DNA of 64,000 nt from an uncultured Brachyspira sp. (GTDB lineage Bacteria > Spirochaetota > Brachyspiria > Brachyspirales > Brachyspiraceae): assembly GCF_910578695.1 (NCBI RefSeq), contig NZ_CAJTQJ010000002.1, forward strand, positions 62,001 to 126,000. Reading direction: 5' to 3'. A program made the position numbers and the translations under genes. Positions within the stretch are counted from its first letter, which is position 1, and each line of letters opens with the position of its first letter. The notes under the pieces were generated by a model. It searched no databases. It saw nothing but the letters and a program-made list of their open reading frames with translations, and was not told the DNA's origin. This document shows, one piece after another, positions 25,972-35,106 of the stretch.

Positions 25972-27708
25972 ATGCGTTTATCAAAACTTTTTATGCCTAC
26001 ATTAAAAGAAGCTCCTAATGATGCGGTTATTGCTTCTAATAAATTGATGTTAAGAGCTGCACTTGCAAGAAAAGTATCTAATGGACTTTATTCATATCTG
26101 CCTCTTGGAGTTAGAGTATTAAATAAAATATCTAATATTATAAGAGAAGAAATGAATGCAATAGATTCTAATGAATGCATAATGCCCATAATTGTTTCAA
26201 AAGAAATTTTAACTCCTTCAGGAAGATGGGAAAGATTTAAAAAAGAACTGTTCAGATTAAAAGATAGAAACGATTCTGATATGGCAATGGGACCTACTCA
26301 CGAAGAGGCTTTTACTATAACAGCACAAAATGAAATACAGTCATATAAAGATTTGCCTATCACTTTATATCAAATACATACAAAATACAGAGATGAAATA
26401 AGACCTAGATTCGGAGTCATAAGATCCAGAGAATTTATTATGAAAGATGCTTATTCTTTTCATATAACTAAAGAATGCCTTGATAAAACTTATAATGATA
26501 TGAGTAAAGCATATACTAAAATCTTTAAAAGAATGGGTTTAGATACTGTAAGCGTAAAAGCAGACAGCGGAGCTATGGGAGGAGACGGAAGCGAAGAGTT
26601 TATGGTATTAAGCGAAGTAGGGGAGGAAACAATAATATTTTGTTCTAAATGCGATTACAGAGCTAATGTTGAAAAAGCTAATGTAAAAGAAGATGATATA
26701 CCTAAATGCTATACTGATAAACCATTAGAGAAAGTGCATACTCCTGATATAAAAACTATCGATGATTTAGAAAAATTCTTTAATACATCTTCAAAAAATT
26801 TCATTAAAAGCATTATTTATAAAACAGAAGAAAATGAAATTATATTAGCTGCTGTAAGAGGAGATTTAGAAATCAATGAAATTAAACTTTCTAATGCTTT
26901 GGGCGGAATTGGTATAGAACTTGCTGATGAAGAAACTATAAAAGAAGTTACAGGAGCTAAAGTAGGTTTTGCCTCTCCTATAGGATTAAAAAAGGATATA
27001 AGAATATTTGCTGATAACTCTATTAAGTCAGTAGCTGATGCAATAGTTGGCAGCAATAAAGATGATATGCATATAAAAAATGTTAATATAGAAAGAGATT
27101 TTAATATTGATGTATGGGGAGATTTCAGAACAGCTAAAGAAGGAGACAGATGTCCAGAGTGCACAGAAGTATTATATCAGAAAAAAGGATTAGAATTAGG
27201 ACATATATTTAAACTAGGCAATAAATATACTAAGGCATTTGATTTTAAAGTATTAGATGAAAATAATAAAGAAACTACTCCTATAATGGGCTCTTATGGT
27301 ATAGGAGTTAATAGAGCTTTGGCTTCTGTTATAGAACAAAATTATGATGATAAAGGCATTATATTTCCTATAAGCGTTGCTCCTTATGAGGCTATAGTAG
27401 TTGCTGTTGATAAAGAAACCGAAGATTCATTTAAGAAAGCAGAAGAGATTTATAATGATTTAAACTCTGTTGGTGTAGAAACTATGTTTGATGACAGAAA
27501 AGAAAGACTTGGAGTTAAACTCAATGACTGCGATTTAATCGGTATTCCTATGAGAATAATAGTAGGAAAAAAATCGCTTCAAAGAGGCGTAATTGAATTT
27601 AAGCTTAGAAAATCACAGGAAAGTATTGAAGTGAAAATTGAAGAAATAATTGAATATGTAAAAACAAAAAAACAAGAATTATTCAATGAAATAAATAGTA
27701 AAGTATAA
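25972..27708 (+). CDS. proS: Prolyl-tRNA synthetase
   Basis: ProS charges tRNA-Pro with proline. The 578-residue bacterial-type class II enzyme has motif 2 around RYRDEIRPRFGVIRSREFIM (KYRDEI here) and the TXE-type loop GPTHEEAFT. An inserted YbaK-like editing domain occupies about residues 230-385 (AAVRGDLEINEIKLSNALGG). Motif 3 is MGSYGIGVNRALASVIEQ, and the C-terminal anticodon domain follows. Two Cys pairs (CSKC and CPEC) flank the editing insert and could bind zinc. No T-box leader is visible upstream. Confidence 0.97.
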   Translation: MRLSKLFMPTLKEAPNDAVIASNKLMLRAALARKVSNGLYSYLPLGVRVLNKISNIIREEMNAIDSNECIMPIIVSKEILTPSGRWERFKKELFRLKDRNDSDMAMGPTHEEAFTITAQNEIQSYKDLPITLYQIHTKYRDEIRPRFGVIRSREFIMKDAYSFHITKECLDKTYNDMSKAYTKIFKRMGLDTVSVKADSGAMGGDGSEEFMVLSEVGEETIIFCSKCDYRANVEKANVKEDDIPKCYTDKPLEKVHTPDIKTIDDLEKFFNTSSKNFIKSIIYKTEENEIILAAVRGDLEINEIKLSNALGGIGIELADEETIKEVTGAKVGFASPIGLKKDIRIFADNSIKSVADAIVGSNKDDMHIKNVNIERDFNIDVWGDFRTAKEGDRCPECTEVLYQKKGLELGHIFKLGNKYTKAFDFKVLDENNKETTPIMGSYGIGVNRALASVIEQNYDDKGIIFPISVAPYEAIVVAVDKETEDSFKKAEEIYNDLNSVGVETMFDDRKERLGVKLNDCDLIGIPMRIIVGKKSLQRGVIEFKLRKSQESIEVKIEEIIEYVKTKKQELFNEINSKV

Positions 27709-27717
27709 ATTATAAAT

Positions 27718-27757
27718 AAATGAATAGGGGAGCTGTTATAAACTTTCTTATTCATTT
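27718..27757 (+). terminator. Possible terminator after proS
   Basis: AAATGAATA (27718-27726) pairs with TATTCATTT (27749-27757), which is followed by T-rich DNA. The 22-base loop and A-T-rich stem make it weak. It ends 9 bases before the start codon of the acetyltransferase gene. Confidence 0.35.
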
Positions 27758-27766
27758 TTATTTTAA

Positions 27767-28222
27767 ATGATTAATATGAAAAATATAGAAATTATAAATA
27801 GTACTGATGATAATATAATAGATTCTATTTTTTTAATATCTTTAAAAAGTGAATACATACATATATCTAAAGATTGTATAAAACAATATATAAAAGATAA
27901 ACATCATAAAGTAATCATAATAGAAAATGATAATAAAATAACAGGTTTTTTAATTTATTTTTTATTAAAGCCTGATATAGATATAATATTCATAGCATCA
28001 TATCCTAATAATTTAGGATACGGTAAAAAATTATTATCTTATTTATTTTATGACGCTAAAAATAATAATATAAAAAGTATCAAATTAGATTTGCATGAAC
28101 ATAATATAAATGCTAAAAACTTTTATATAAAAAACGGATTTAAAGAAATAGCTGTAAGAAAAAAATATTATAATAATCAATTTGACGCTTTCATTATGGA
28201 AAAAGAAATAAATTATAACTAA
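27767..28222 (+). CDS. GNAT-family N-acetyltransferase
   Basis: This 151-residue protein has the GNAT acetyl-CoA fold. Strand 4 is DIDIIFIASYPNN, the pyrophosphate loop is NNLGYGKKLLSYLFYDA, and the late block is NINAKNFYIKNGFKEIAVRK. Its substrate is unknown; the ending FKEIAVRKKYY resembles RimI-like enzymes. ATG codons at 27767 and 27776 are both possible starts, and neither has a clear ribosome site. It converges on the LptF/LptG-like gene with a one-base gap. Confidence 0.85.
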   Translation: MINMKNIEIINSTDDNIIDSIFLISLKSEYIHISKDCIKQYIKDKHHKVIIIENDNKITGFLIYFLLKPDIDIIFIASYPNNLGYGKKLLSYLFYDAKNNNIKSIKLDLHEHNINAKNFYIKNGFKEIAVRKKYYNNQFDAFIMEKEINYN

Positions 28223-28223
28223 A

Positions 28224-29294
28224 TTAATAGAATTTTTTAAACGCTAATATGCAGAGTATGGCGAATATAATATTTGGCATCCAAGCAGAAATAAATGGAT
28301 TCATATTTCCAGCTTCTCCCATAGATCTAAATATCATAAGTATAGAGTAGTACAGCAAAGCAACTATGATAACCATAACTAAACTAATAACCAAAACACT
28401 TTGAGTTGAAAATTTAGAAAATAGTGAAGCAAGCAATACAATAATAAAACCAGAAAAACAATATGATATTCTGTAATGCAAATCTGTCTCCAATTTTGAA
28501 GTATCCATATTAACTTCTTTCTGCAGTTTTATAATATGTGCTTCTTCGCTTATACTCATAGAATCTAAAGGAGGTCTTCCGTAAAAATGTTCAGGTCTTT
28601 CTAAAACTTCCAACGGATAATTATTAATTTCTTTTACATCAATTTCTTTATTATCTGTAAATGTTGTTAATATGCCGTTTTGTACATACCATTTTTTATC
28701 ATTATCATTCCATTGTATATACGGGCTTGATATTCTGAATTTTATTCCGCCGTCTTCATTTATTTTTAGCACTATGGTATTGGTCATATACTGTTCTTTA
28801 TAAAAATAAGTTTCTATAAAATATAAATAATTATCTCCTCCGAAAAGCTGCCAAGGACCGCTTTTTGATGCTTTTTGATTTCCACGCATTGCATCATTTG
28901 CATCAAAAGATACTTTATTTAAGGGAGCAGCTACAAATTCCCAAAAAAATACTAAAAATAAACATAATCCTATAACTATAATAAACATAGGCATAGAAAA
29001 TTTAAATAAACTAATACCAGAATTTTCTACTGCAAGCATTTCTTTATTTTTTACAAAATTTCCTAATACATAAGTAGATGAAAACATTAAGGCTACAGGA
29101 AATATATAATATGCATTATGAGGAGCTCTTGCCAAATGGTAGGTAATAAAATAATTAATTAATTCGGGATGCTCTGTATAAAAAGATAGTCTGGTACTTA
29201 AATCTGCTATTGTAACTAATACTACAAATAAAAATAAAGAGCCGAAGAAAAAAGATAAGAATTCTTTTAATAAATAAGCATTCAGTTTTTTCAT
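28224..29294 (-). CDS. LptF/LptG-family permease (YjgP/YjgQ)
   Basis: This 356-residue inner-membrane protein has a helix at residues 12-32, two more helices by residue 120, a periplasmic beta-rich domain of about residues 130-265, and three C-terminal helices. Family features include LLKEFLSFFFGSLF and KNKEMLAVENSGISLFKFSM. In the LPT system such proteins pair with the LptB ATPase to pull lipopolysaccharide from the inner membrane. A lipooligosaccharide cargo is likely here. The single copy in the window cannot be assigned to LptF or LptG. Its start overlaps the DUF2225 stop by one base. Confidence 0.88.
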   Translation of the reverse strand: MKKLNAYLLKEFLSFFFGSLFLFVVLVTIADLSTRLSFYTEHPELINYFITYHLARAPHNAYYIFPVALMFSSTYVLGNFVKNKEMLAVENSGISLFKFSMPMFIIVIGLCLFLVFFWEFVAAPLNKVSFDANDAMRGNQKASKSGPWQLFGGDNYLYFIETYFYKEQYMTNTIVLKINEDGGIKFRISSPYIQWNDNDKKWYVQNGILTTFTDNKEIDVKEINNYPLEVLERPEHFYGRPPLDSMSISEEAHIIKLQKEVNMDTSKLETDLHYRISYCFSGFIIVLLASLFSKFSTQSVLVISLVMVIIVALLYYSILMIFRSMGEAGNMNPFISAWMPNIIFAILCILAFKKFY

Positions 29295-30175
29295 TAACTT
29301 ATATCTATACCATATTCCTCATTAAGATAATTTAATTCTTCGCTGATAGCAGTATGAAGTTCTTTTATTTTCTCAAGCAAAGCAGAAGGTTTTGACTTGC
29401 TGCTTTTACCAGAACCAAATATTTTGCTTATTTTTCTTTTAGCCTGAATTAAAGTCTGTGCCTTTACATTAGGGTCTGGTATAAATTTAGAGGCGTCCAT
29501 TCCAAGTAATGCTCCCATATAAAGCATACCTTCATATCCAAAATTATTATCTATATCAGGTCCGAATGACTTTAATTTTTCAAAATTTTCTTTTCCGTTT
29601 TGCATACAGTCTATAGAAGAAGAATATAATTCGCTGGCTTTATACTGAAAAAAAGGAATAAGCCTTTCATAATTTTCATCAGGATATGCCTTTGCCAAAT
29701 CTTCTAAAGTCCAGCTTAATCTCAAAGCACATAAAGCCTTTTTTAAAGTAGGGGCAGTATCTTTTCCATGATAAAGATAACCGTCTAATGCTAAAAAATA
29801 ACTAGCTGCTCCTTCCAAAAGAGTTCTGCTTCTAGTAAAATCTATATCATTTCCAAAAAAATCTGCTGTATACTTACTTCTATATTCTGCGGTATTTAAA
29901 GCTTCTTCTGCTCTCCTATTATCTATTAAATTAAAATCTTCCTGAAAAGCTGCATACAAGCAATTAGGACATACAACTACTACATATATTAAAGGATAAA
30001 CTGTTCCGTATTTTTTACTTTTTTCATAAGTTCTTCTTAAATCATTTCTTAACTTACCTGCTATTAATCTTCCTCCGCCTGTAAGAAGCATTTCATGATA
30101 AAAATCATTCTTGCATACTGGGCAGGTTCTTGGGTTTTTCTCCATAAAAGATACTTTTAATTGTTCATCGCTCAT
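29294..30175 (-). CDS. DUF2225-family zinc-ribbon/TPR protein
   Basis: This 293-residue soluble protein begins with CPVC at residues 18-21 and has CPNC near residue 70, a likely zinc ribbon. The family block KYGTVYPLIYVVVVCPNC lies between. The rest is helical and TPR-like. DUF2225 proteins are common in spirochaetes and Firmicutes; the function is unknown. It is coupled to the permease gene downstream. Confidence 0.85.
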   Translation of the reverse strand: MSDEQLKVSFMEKNPRTCPVCKNDFYHEMLLTGGGRLIAGKLRNDLRRTYEKSKKYGTVYPLIYVVVVCPNCLYAAFQEDFNLIDNRRAEEALNTAEYRSKYTADFFGNDIDFTRSRTLLEGAASYFLALDGYLYHGKDTAPTLKKALCALRLSWTLEDLAKAYPDENYERLIPFFQYKASELYSSSIDCMQNGKENFEKLKSFGPDIDNNFGYEGMLYMGALLGMDASKFIPDPNVKAQTLIQAKRKISKIFGSGKSSKSKPSALLEKIKELHTAISEELNYLNEEYGIDIS

Positions 30176-30243
30176 AAAAAATCCTATTATATACTTATTT
30201 TTATAAACACTTATAATATAAAAATGTTAAATCAATTATCGGT

Positions 30244-31398
30244 TTATTTTAGTTTTTCAATATCACTTATATTGAGTTTAGTAATTCTTAATTCATCAAA
30301 TATATTATTATAATACAAAATATAAAAATAAGGATATTGTGCCGATTTTAATCTTATACTGCCGCTGCTTGTTCCCAAAACAGATAAATCTATTATTCTA
30401 TTATCTGTAAATAAATATTTATTTCCATTCTCTTTAGTATATAAAACCATAGTTTGTGCAGCATAATCCAAATCTGAATCCATTGAAATTATATTTTCAT
30501 TTTCTGAAACTATTATGCCGTTTGTAAATACTCCGTCATAGAATCTTGTATAATTAATAGTTTTATTATCATCTTTTTTAAGGTATATTATATTAAATCT
30601 ATTATGCTCTTCATAATTGACGCAATAAATACTTGAATTAGTTACTATAGCTTTATCATCAAAAAATTTAAATGCTGTATTAGTCTTTCTTGAACCATAA
30701 AGTATATTCCCTGTTTCATATTCATGCAGATAAAGAGCATATCCGTCTTTTTCAGCAACAGGATAAACGCTGTCAACTATTTTATTTGTATAAATAAAAT
30801 CGGAAAAAAAATTATCCCTATAAAATCTTGATACAGATAATATGCCTCTGTTATCTATAAAAAATAGAGTAGGATAATCGAATGCAGACATTACCAATTT
30901 TAAATCTAAAATTTTTCTATTTTGACTTAAATCCATAGCATAATTATTAAAAGTACCTGAATTATTATTGGCATATAATATTTTATTTGCTTTACTATAT
31001 GATACATGAATATTTCTATTATTAAGTGCTATAGTAATTAAATTCCCAAGCTCTCTATTATTATCTAATATAATTCTATTGAATTTTCCATCCTTTCCTG
31101 TAACATATACAGCAGTATTAAGCAAATTATCATAATATGAAAAATGCACATTATTCATATTATCTATAAATAATCCGCTTATATAAGGTTCATCTCTAAG
31201 TGAAGCTATAGACCAAGTATCAAGAGTTTCAAAGCTGCTCATTCTAATATAATGCCTTGTAATAGGAGGGGCATCTTTTATAATTTCTTTTTGATACTGT
31301 GCATTAAGCTTATATATATTAATATTATTATAGAAACTATATATTAATATTATTATAAAAGCAGTAAATACACTATTTCTTTTTAGATTTTTTAACAT
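30244..31398 (-). CDS. Exported beta-propeller-like protein
   Basis: This 384-residue protein has a signal anchor or signal peptide at residues 8-28. Repeated units follow, such as NNVHFSYYDNLLNTAVYV and RNIHVSYSKANKILYANN. These resemble propeller blades with the pattern hVSY...LyA...G.F, as in sialidase-like folds. No catalytic set was recognised. Its start lies 26 bases inside the end of the GlmU-like gene, so expression is probably coupled. The location should be periplasmic. Confidence 0.7.
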   Translation of the reverse strand: MLKNLKRNSVFTAFIIILIYSFYNNINIYKLNAQYQKEIIKDAPPITRHYIRMSSFETLDTWSIASLRDEPYISGLFIDNMNNVHFSYYDNLLNTAVYVTGKDGKFNRIILDNNRELGNLITIALNNRNIHVSYSKANKILYANNNSGTFNNYAMDLSQNRKILDLKLVMSAFDYPTLFFIDNRGILSVSRFYRDNFFSDFIYTNKIVDSVYPVAEKDGYALYLHEYETGNILYGSRKTNTAFKFFDDKAIVTNSSIYCVNYEEHNRFNIIYLKKDDNKTINYTRFYDGVFTNGIIVSENENIISMDSDLDYAAQTMVLYTKENGNKYLFTDNRIIDLSVLGTSSGSIRLKSAQYPYFYILYYNNIFDELRITKLNISDIEKLK

Positions 31399-32920
31399 CT
31401 TCTATTTTTACAACAGATTCAGCACCTTCTTCTTTAGGTCTTATAAATCTGCATTTTATTATATTTCCTTTTTTATCAAGCAATGCTTTTATATGGGAAT
31501 AATAAAATATACAATGTTCTATATATGCATTATCATCAACTATAGAACCGTATAAATAACTTACACCTTTAATAAGCACATTAGAGCCGATATTAACAGG
31601 GTGATTATCGCTTCCTGTAATATTAACTCCTCTCTCTATAGCTGTATTTTTGCCTATATAAACATTTCCTTTAATCTGATTTCCTGAGTATATTTTTACA
31701 TTATCTTCTAATACAAGCTTCTGATTTTCTAAACAAGAGAGAAGTACATTATCATCAATATATGCATTTTCTCCAAGATATACATTACCTTCTATCTTTG
31801 CTCCGTGAGATATTGTAACTCCGTAATTAAGAGTAACTCCCTTTCCAATATAAGCACCTTTGCCGATATATATATCAAGAGGCTTCTCATCTTTATCTAT
31901 CTCAAGTATCTGTTCTACTACACTGTAATCTATAAAAAAATCTTCTCCGTCATATATTGTAATTATATTTTTAAGTTTATTATATACATTAGATCTGGCT
32001 ATAGATTCCATTTCTTTAAGAACTGTTTTATCATTAAATCCCAAAACTACTCTGCTGTCTTTAGGCATATAAGTAGATATTGATAAATTATTATTAATAA
32101 AAATTTCTATCAAATCAGTCAGATAAAGTTCATTTTGTGCATTATTAGACTCCAATTTTTCTATAAGCTCTTCTAAAGGCTTCATTTTAAATCCGTATAT
32201 GCCGGCTACATATTCATTAAAATTATCCAAAAGCTCATCTTTTTCATAAGAAAATTTTTCATCTTTATATACTTTATAAAGCTTGTCATCTTCCTTCATA
32301 GCAAGTATATCTTTATATTCAATAACTCCTATAACATTACCCTGAGAGCCCTGCCTATATTTGCTTTTTTGTCCGTCATAAGTTAATCCTCTGGCTCTTA
32401 ATATTCTTCCGTAATAGTTGCCGCCTTTAGGACCGTCATACATAGCAGTCATAACTATCATATCAGTTTTTGATTTTAAGAATTCCTGATGAAACTCTTT
32501 CATAGTATCAGAATCTATAAGTCCCATATCAGCATATATTACATAGCAGTATTTTATATTTTTTAAATCGCTTTTATCAAGACCTATTTTTACAGCATGC
32601 CCCGTACCCCTTTGTTCTTTTTGATATGCAAAATTTGTACTAGACTGCTTTCCTACAGCATTAGCAACATCAAGTGCCTTTATTCCTACCACTATGGTAA
32701 TATTACTTTTAAGTATTCCGTTTCTGACAGCAAGTCTAACTCTTTCTATACTAGGAACTCCCCATATAGTATGAAGCATCTTAGATGTAGAACTTTTTAT
32801 TCTTTTACCATGACCTGCAGCTAATATTATCACTAAAGTATCATTCTTTGAAAATTTTGATGATAATGAAGCAAGAGCATTCTCAATTTCAACAGCATTT
32901 TTTTCCATAGGAACTCCCAA
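31373..32920 (-). CDS. GlmU-like UDP-N-acetylglucosamine pyrophosphorylase with left-handed beta-helix
   Basis: The N-terminal half of this 515-residue protein is a sugar-nucleotide pyrophosphorylase. It has ILAAGHGKRIKSSTSKMLH (the canonical Pro-Lys is Ser-Lys here), CYVIYADMGLID, YYGRILRARG and GVIEYKD. The C-terminal half has hexapeptide repeats (IGKGAYIGKGV, IEGNVYLGENAYIDDNV). The usual GlmU acetyltransferase motifs (NYDG and a KHxT-like His) are not seen. It may therefore be only a uridylyltransferase, or have a different acyl acceptor. It is about 60 residues longer than E. coli GlmU. It sits in the envelope cluster, between the TPR-like gene and the propeller gene. Confidence 0.82.
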   Translation of the reverse strand: MGVPMEKNAVEIENALASLSSKFSKNDTLVIILAAGHGKRIKSSTSKMLHTIWGVPSIERVRLAVRNGILKSNITIVVGIKALDVANAVGKQSSTNFAYQKEQRGTGHAVKIGLDKSDLKNIKYCYVIYADMGLIDSDTMKEFHQEFLKSKTDMIVMTAMYDGPKGGNYYGRILRARGLTYDGQKSKYRQGSQGNVIGVIEYKDILAMKEDDKLYKVYKDEKFSYEKDELLDNFNEYVAGIYGFKMKPLEELIEKLESNNAQNELYLTDLIEIFINNNLSISTYMPKDSRVVLGFNDKTVLKEMESIARSNVYNKLKNIITIYDGEDFFIDYSVVEQILEIDKDEKPLDIYIGKGAYIGKGVTLNYGVTISHGAKIEGNVYLGENAYIDDNVLLSCLENQKLVLEDNVKIYSGNQIKGNVYIGKNTAIERGVNITGSDNHPVNIGSNVLIKGVSYLYGSIVDDNAYIEHCIFYYSHIKALLDKKGNIIKCRFIRPKEEGAESVVKIEDVKKSKKK

Positions 32921-32930
32921 TTATAATATT

Positions 32931-33503
32931 TTATTTTTTATTTTGTTTATTTGTATATATTTGTTCAAATACAGGTTTTCTTATGTTTAAAGCTTTGGAA
33001 TAAAAATCTGATGTAATAGTATTTGTTTTTGGTATATTATTATATAATTCTTTTTTATCTAGCTCTTTTTTATCTAATTCTTCTTTATCTATTTTTTCTT
33101 TTGCCTTTAAAATATCTTCTAAACTATTTTTTTTATAATTATTTGGAAGGAATGTATTTTTACTGTCTAATTCTAATTTATCATTTTTATTATCATTAAA
33201 AGCATCATCTTCTTTAAGCCATTTTCTCAAAACTTTAACTACAGATTCAGATAATTTACTCAATTTTTGCTTGGCTCTGACATTTCCGCCTAAATTTGAA
33301 TCTTCTCTCATTATGAATTTATATAACTGCATAGCTTTTATTATATTTTTTTTTTCAAAATTATAATAATCTGCTATTTTTTCTATACCTCCGTAATAAG
33401 AGGCTGTAAGATAGCATCTGTAAGCACCTTCTATATCTTTTTGATTGAAAAGTTCATTGCCTTTTCTTACTAATGCACTTCTTGTAGAATCTTTTATTTC
33501 CAT
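32931..33503 (-). CDS. TPR-like protein with charged repeat tail
   Basis: Residues 5-75 of this 190-residue protein form TPR-like helices (KGNELFNQKDIEGAYRCYL). The rest is Lys/Asp/Asn-rich and looks unstructured. A tandem DKKEL repeat around residue 140 is encoded by near-identical 15-base units at about 33049-33093. It has no signal peptide. It lies 10 bases before the GlmU-like gene and heads that operon. The function is unknown. Confidence 0.7.
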   Translation of the reverse strand: MEIKDSTRSALVRKGNELFNQKDIEGAYRCYLTASYYGGIEKIADYYNFEKKNIIKAMQLYKFIMREDSNLGGNVRAKQKLSKLSESVVKVLRKWLKEDDAFNDNKNDKLELDSKNTFLPNNYKKNSLEDILKAKEKIDKEELDKKELDKKELYNNIPKTNTITSDFYSKALNIRKPVFEQIYTNKQNKK

Positions 33504-33578
33504 ATTCTTATTATATACCTATATATAAAAACTTCAAGACTAATTTAATAAATATATTATGTTAAATTAGTTTTTATT

Positions 33579-34964
33579 CTATAAATGCAGTTTCATTTCT
33601 CTTATCATACTGCTTGCAAGAATTATAGACAATAAAAAAGTTAAAAAATCAGCAAAAGGCTGTGCTGCCGCTATACCATTAATATAAAATATTTTAGAAA
33701 AAATAAATATTATCGGTATAAAAAATATTCCCTGTTTTGCTAATGCTAAAATTGATGCTCTTATAGTTTTTCTGGCAGTTTGAAGCATCATACTTGATAT
33801 TACAATAATTCCCCATAATGGAATAGTTAATGCCTGATATTTTAAAGCTTTAATTGAAACATCAATTAATACTGAATCTTCATCATTAAATAAATATACT
33901 ATTGCTTCGGAGTTTATAAATATTATTGAGGCAGATATTAATAATGCAATTGCTGAAACTTTAATGCAGAAATAAAATGCCTTTATAACCCTATCATATT
34001 TTTTTGCTCCGTAATTAAATCCGCATACAGGCTGAAATCCCTGTCCGAAACCTACAACTGCAGAATTAGTAAACATAGAAACTCTATTTACTATAGACAT
34101 AGCGGCTACTACAGAATCGCCGAATGATGCAGATATGATATTTAGAAATGCAGTTGAAAAGCTAGATATACCCTGTCTAAATAGACTTGGAAGCCCGCCT
34201 ATTATTATAGATTTATATTTTTGTATGCTTGGAGAAAAATTATTTAATTTTATAGGCAATGTGCCCCATACATTAGTACCTATAAGAAGTATTAAAAAGC
34301 CCGCAAACTGACTTATTATAGTTGATATTGCTGCTCCTTTTATTCCCATAGAAAAATAAAATATAAAAATAGGGTCTAATATTATATTAAGCAATGCTCC
34401 TGTTGTTAAGCCTATCATAGCAAATAATGCATTTCCCTGAAGTCTCAATTGATTGTTAAGCACTAAAGAGGCTGTCATATACGGAGCACCTATTAATATA
34501 TATTTCATATAAATTATAGAGTAGGGCAATATTGTTTCTGTAGAACCAAGCATAATAGCTAAAGGCTTAATAAAAATCAATCCTAATACTAATATTACAA
34601 ATCCTGCTATCATAGCTGATAAAAATCCTGTAGCAGCCATTTTTGATGCTTTATCTATTTCTCTAGCACCAAGTTTAATAGATATATAATTTCCTGAGCC
34701 ATGTCCGAAGAAAAATCCTATAGCCTGTATTATCGACATCATAGGAAATACTATTCCTACTGCTGCTGTTGATTGTGTATTTATTTTACTTACAAAAAAA
34801 GTATCAGCCATATTATAAAAAGATGTTGTAAGCATACTTATTATAGTTGGTATAGCCATTTTTATAACTAGGATTTCTATATTTGATTCTGTCAATTGCT
34901 TAAATTTTTTATTCTGCCTTTCAGTTTCTTTTTTTATATCATAATCAGAAATCATAATTTCCAT
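33579..34964 (-). CDS. MATE-family multidrug efflux transporter
   Basis: This 461-residue inner-membrane protein has twelve predicted helices in two similar halves. Family blocks include MAIPTIISMLTTSFYNMADTFF and the matching second-half stretch GGLPSLFRQGISSFSTAF. NYGAKKYDRVIKAF marks the loop after the second-half helices. It exports organic cations in exchange for Na+ or H+; the substrate is unknown. Its start faces the inserted IS element. Confidence 0.92.
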   Translation of the reverse strand: MEIMISDYDIKKETERQNKKFKQLTESNIEILVIKMAIPTIISMLTTSFYNMADTFFVSKINTQSTAAVGIVFPMMSIIQAIGFFFGHGSGNYISIKLGAREIDKASKMAATGFLSAMIAGFVILVLGLIFIKPLAIMLGSTETILPYSIIYMKYILIGAPYMTASLVLNNQLRLQGNALFAMIGLTTGALLNIILDPIFIFYFSMGIKGAAISTIISQFAGFLILLIGTNVWGTLPIKLNNFSPSIQKYKSIIIGGLPSLFRQGISSFSTAFLNIISASFGDSVVAAMSIVNRVSMFTNSAVVGFGQGFQPVCGFNYGAKKYDRVIKAFYFCIKVSAIALLISASIIFINSEAIVYLFNDEDSVLIDVSIKALKYQALTIPLWGIIVISSMMLQTARKTIRASILALAKQGIFFIPIIFIFSKIFYINGIAAAQPFADFLTFLLSIILASSMIREMKLHL

Positions 34965-34994
34965 TATAATATTTTTTTATATAAATTCAATATC

Positions 34995-35009
34995 ATTTTT
35001 TAATTGACT
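34995..35009. repeat. Left 15-bp target-site duplication of the IS element
   Basis: ATTTTTTAATTGACT here is identical to 36045-36059. The two copies flank the transposase gene and abut the imperfect terminal repeats, as expected for a target duplication. The copy contains TTGACT, a -35-like box. Confidence 0.8.
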
Positions 35010-35055
35010 TGTTTAGGAGTATGAGTTTTTGGACATTTTTTAATATAAAAAAAGC

Positions 35056-35103
35056 AGTATCCTTGTTATAATATTTTTGAATAGAAAACAAATAAAGGAT
35101 ACT
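35056..35103 (+). promoter_or_regulatory. Hairpin hiding the transposase ribosome site, with internal -10 box
   Basis: AGTATCCTT (35056-35064) is perfectly complementary to AAGGATACT (35095-35103). The right arm contains the AAGGA ribosome site for the ATG at 35107. A TATAAT at 35067-35072 would start transcripts near 35079, after the left arm. Only transcripts entering from outside the element would carry both arms and fold. This is the layout used by IS10 and IS50 against read-through; its action here is inferred. Confidence 0.6.
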
Positions 35104-35106
35104 ACT

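Noticed and set aside
27121..27180. Zinc-ribbon gene fusion in proS
   Set aside because: The CSKC and CPEC pairs flank the editing insert in many bacterial-type ProS enzymes and do not indicate a fusion.
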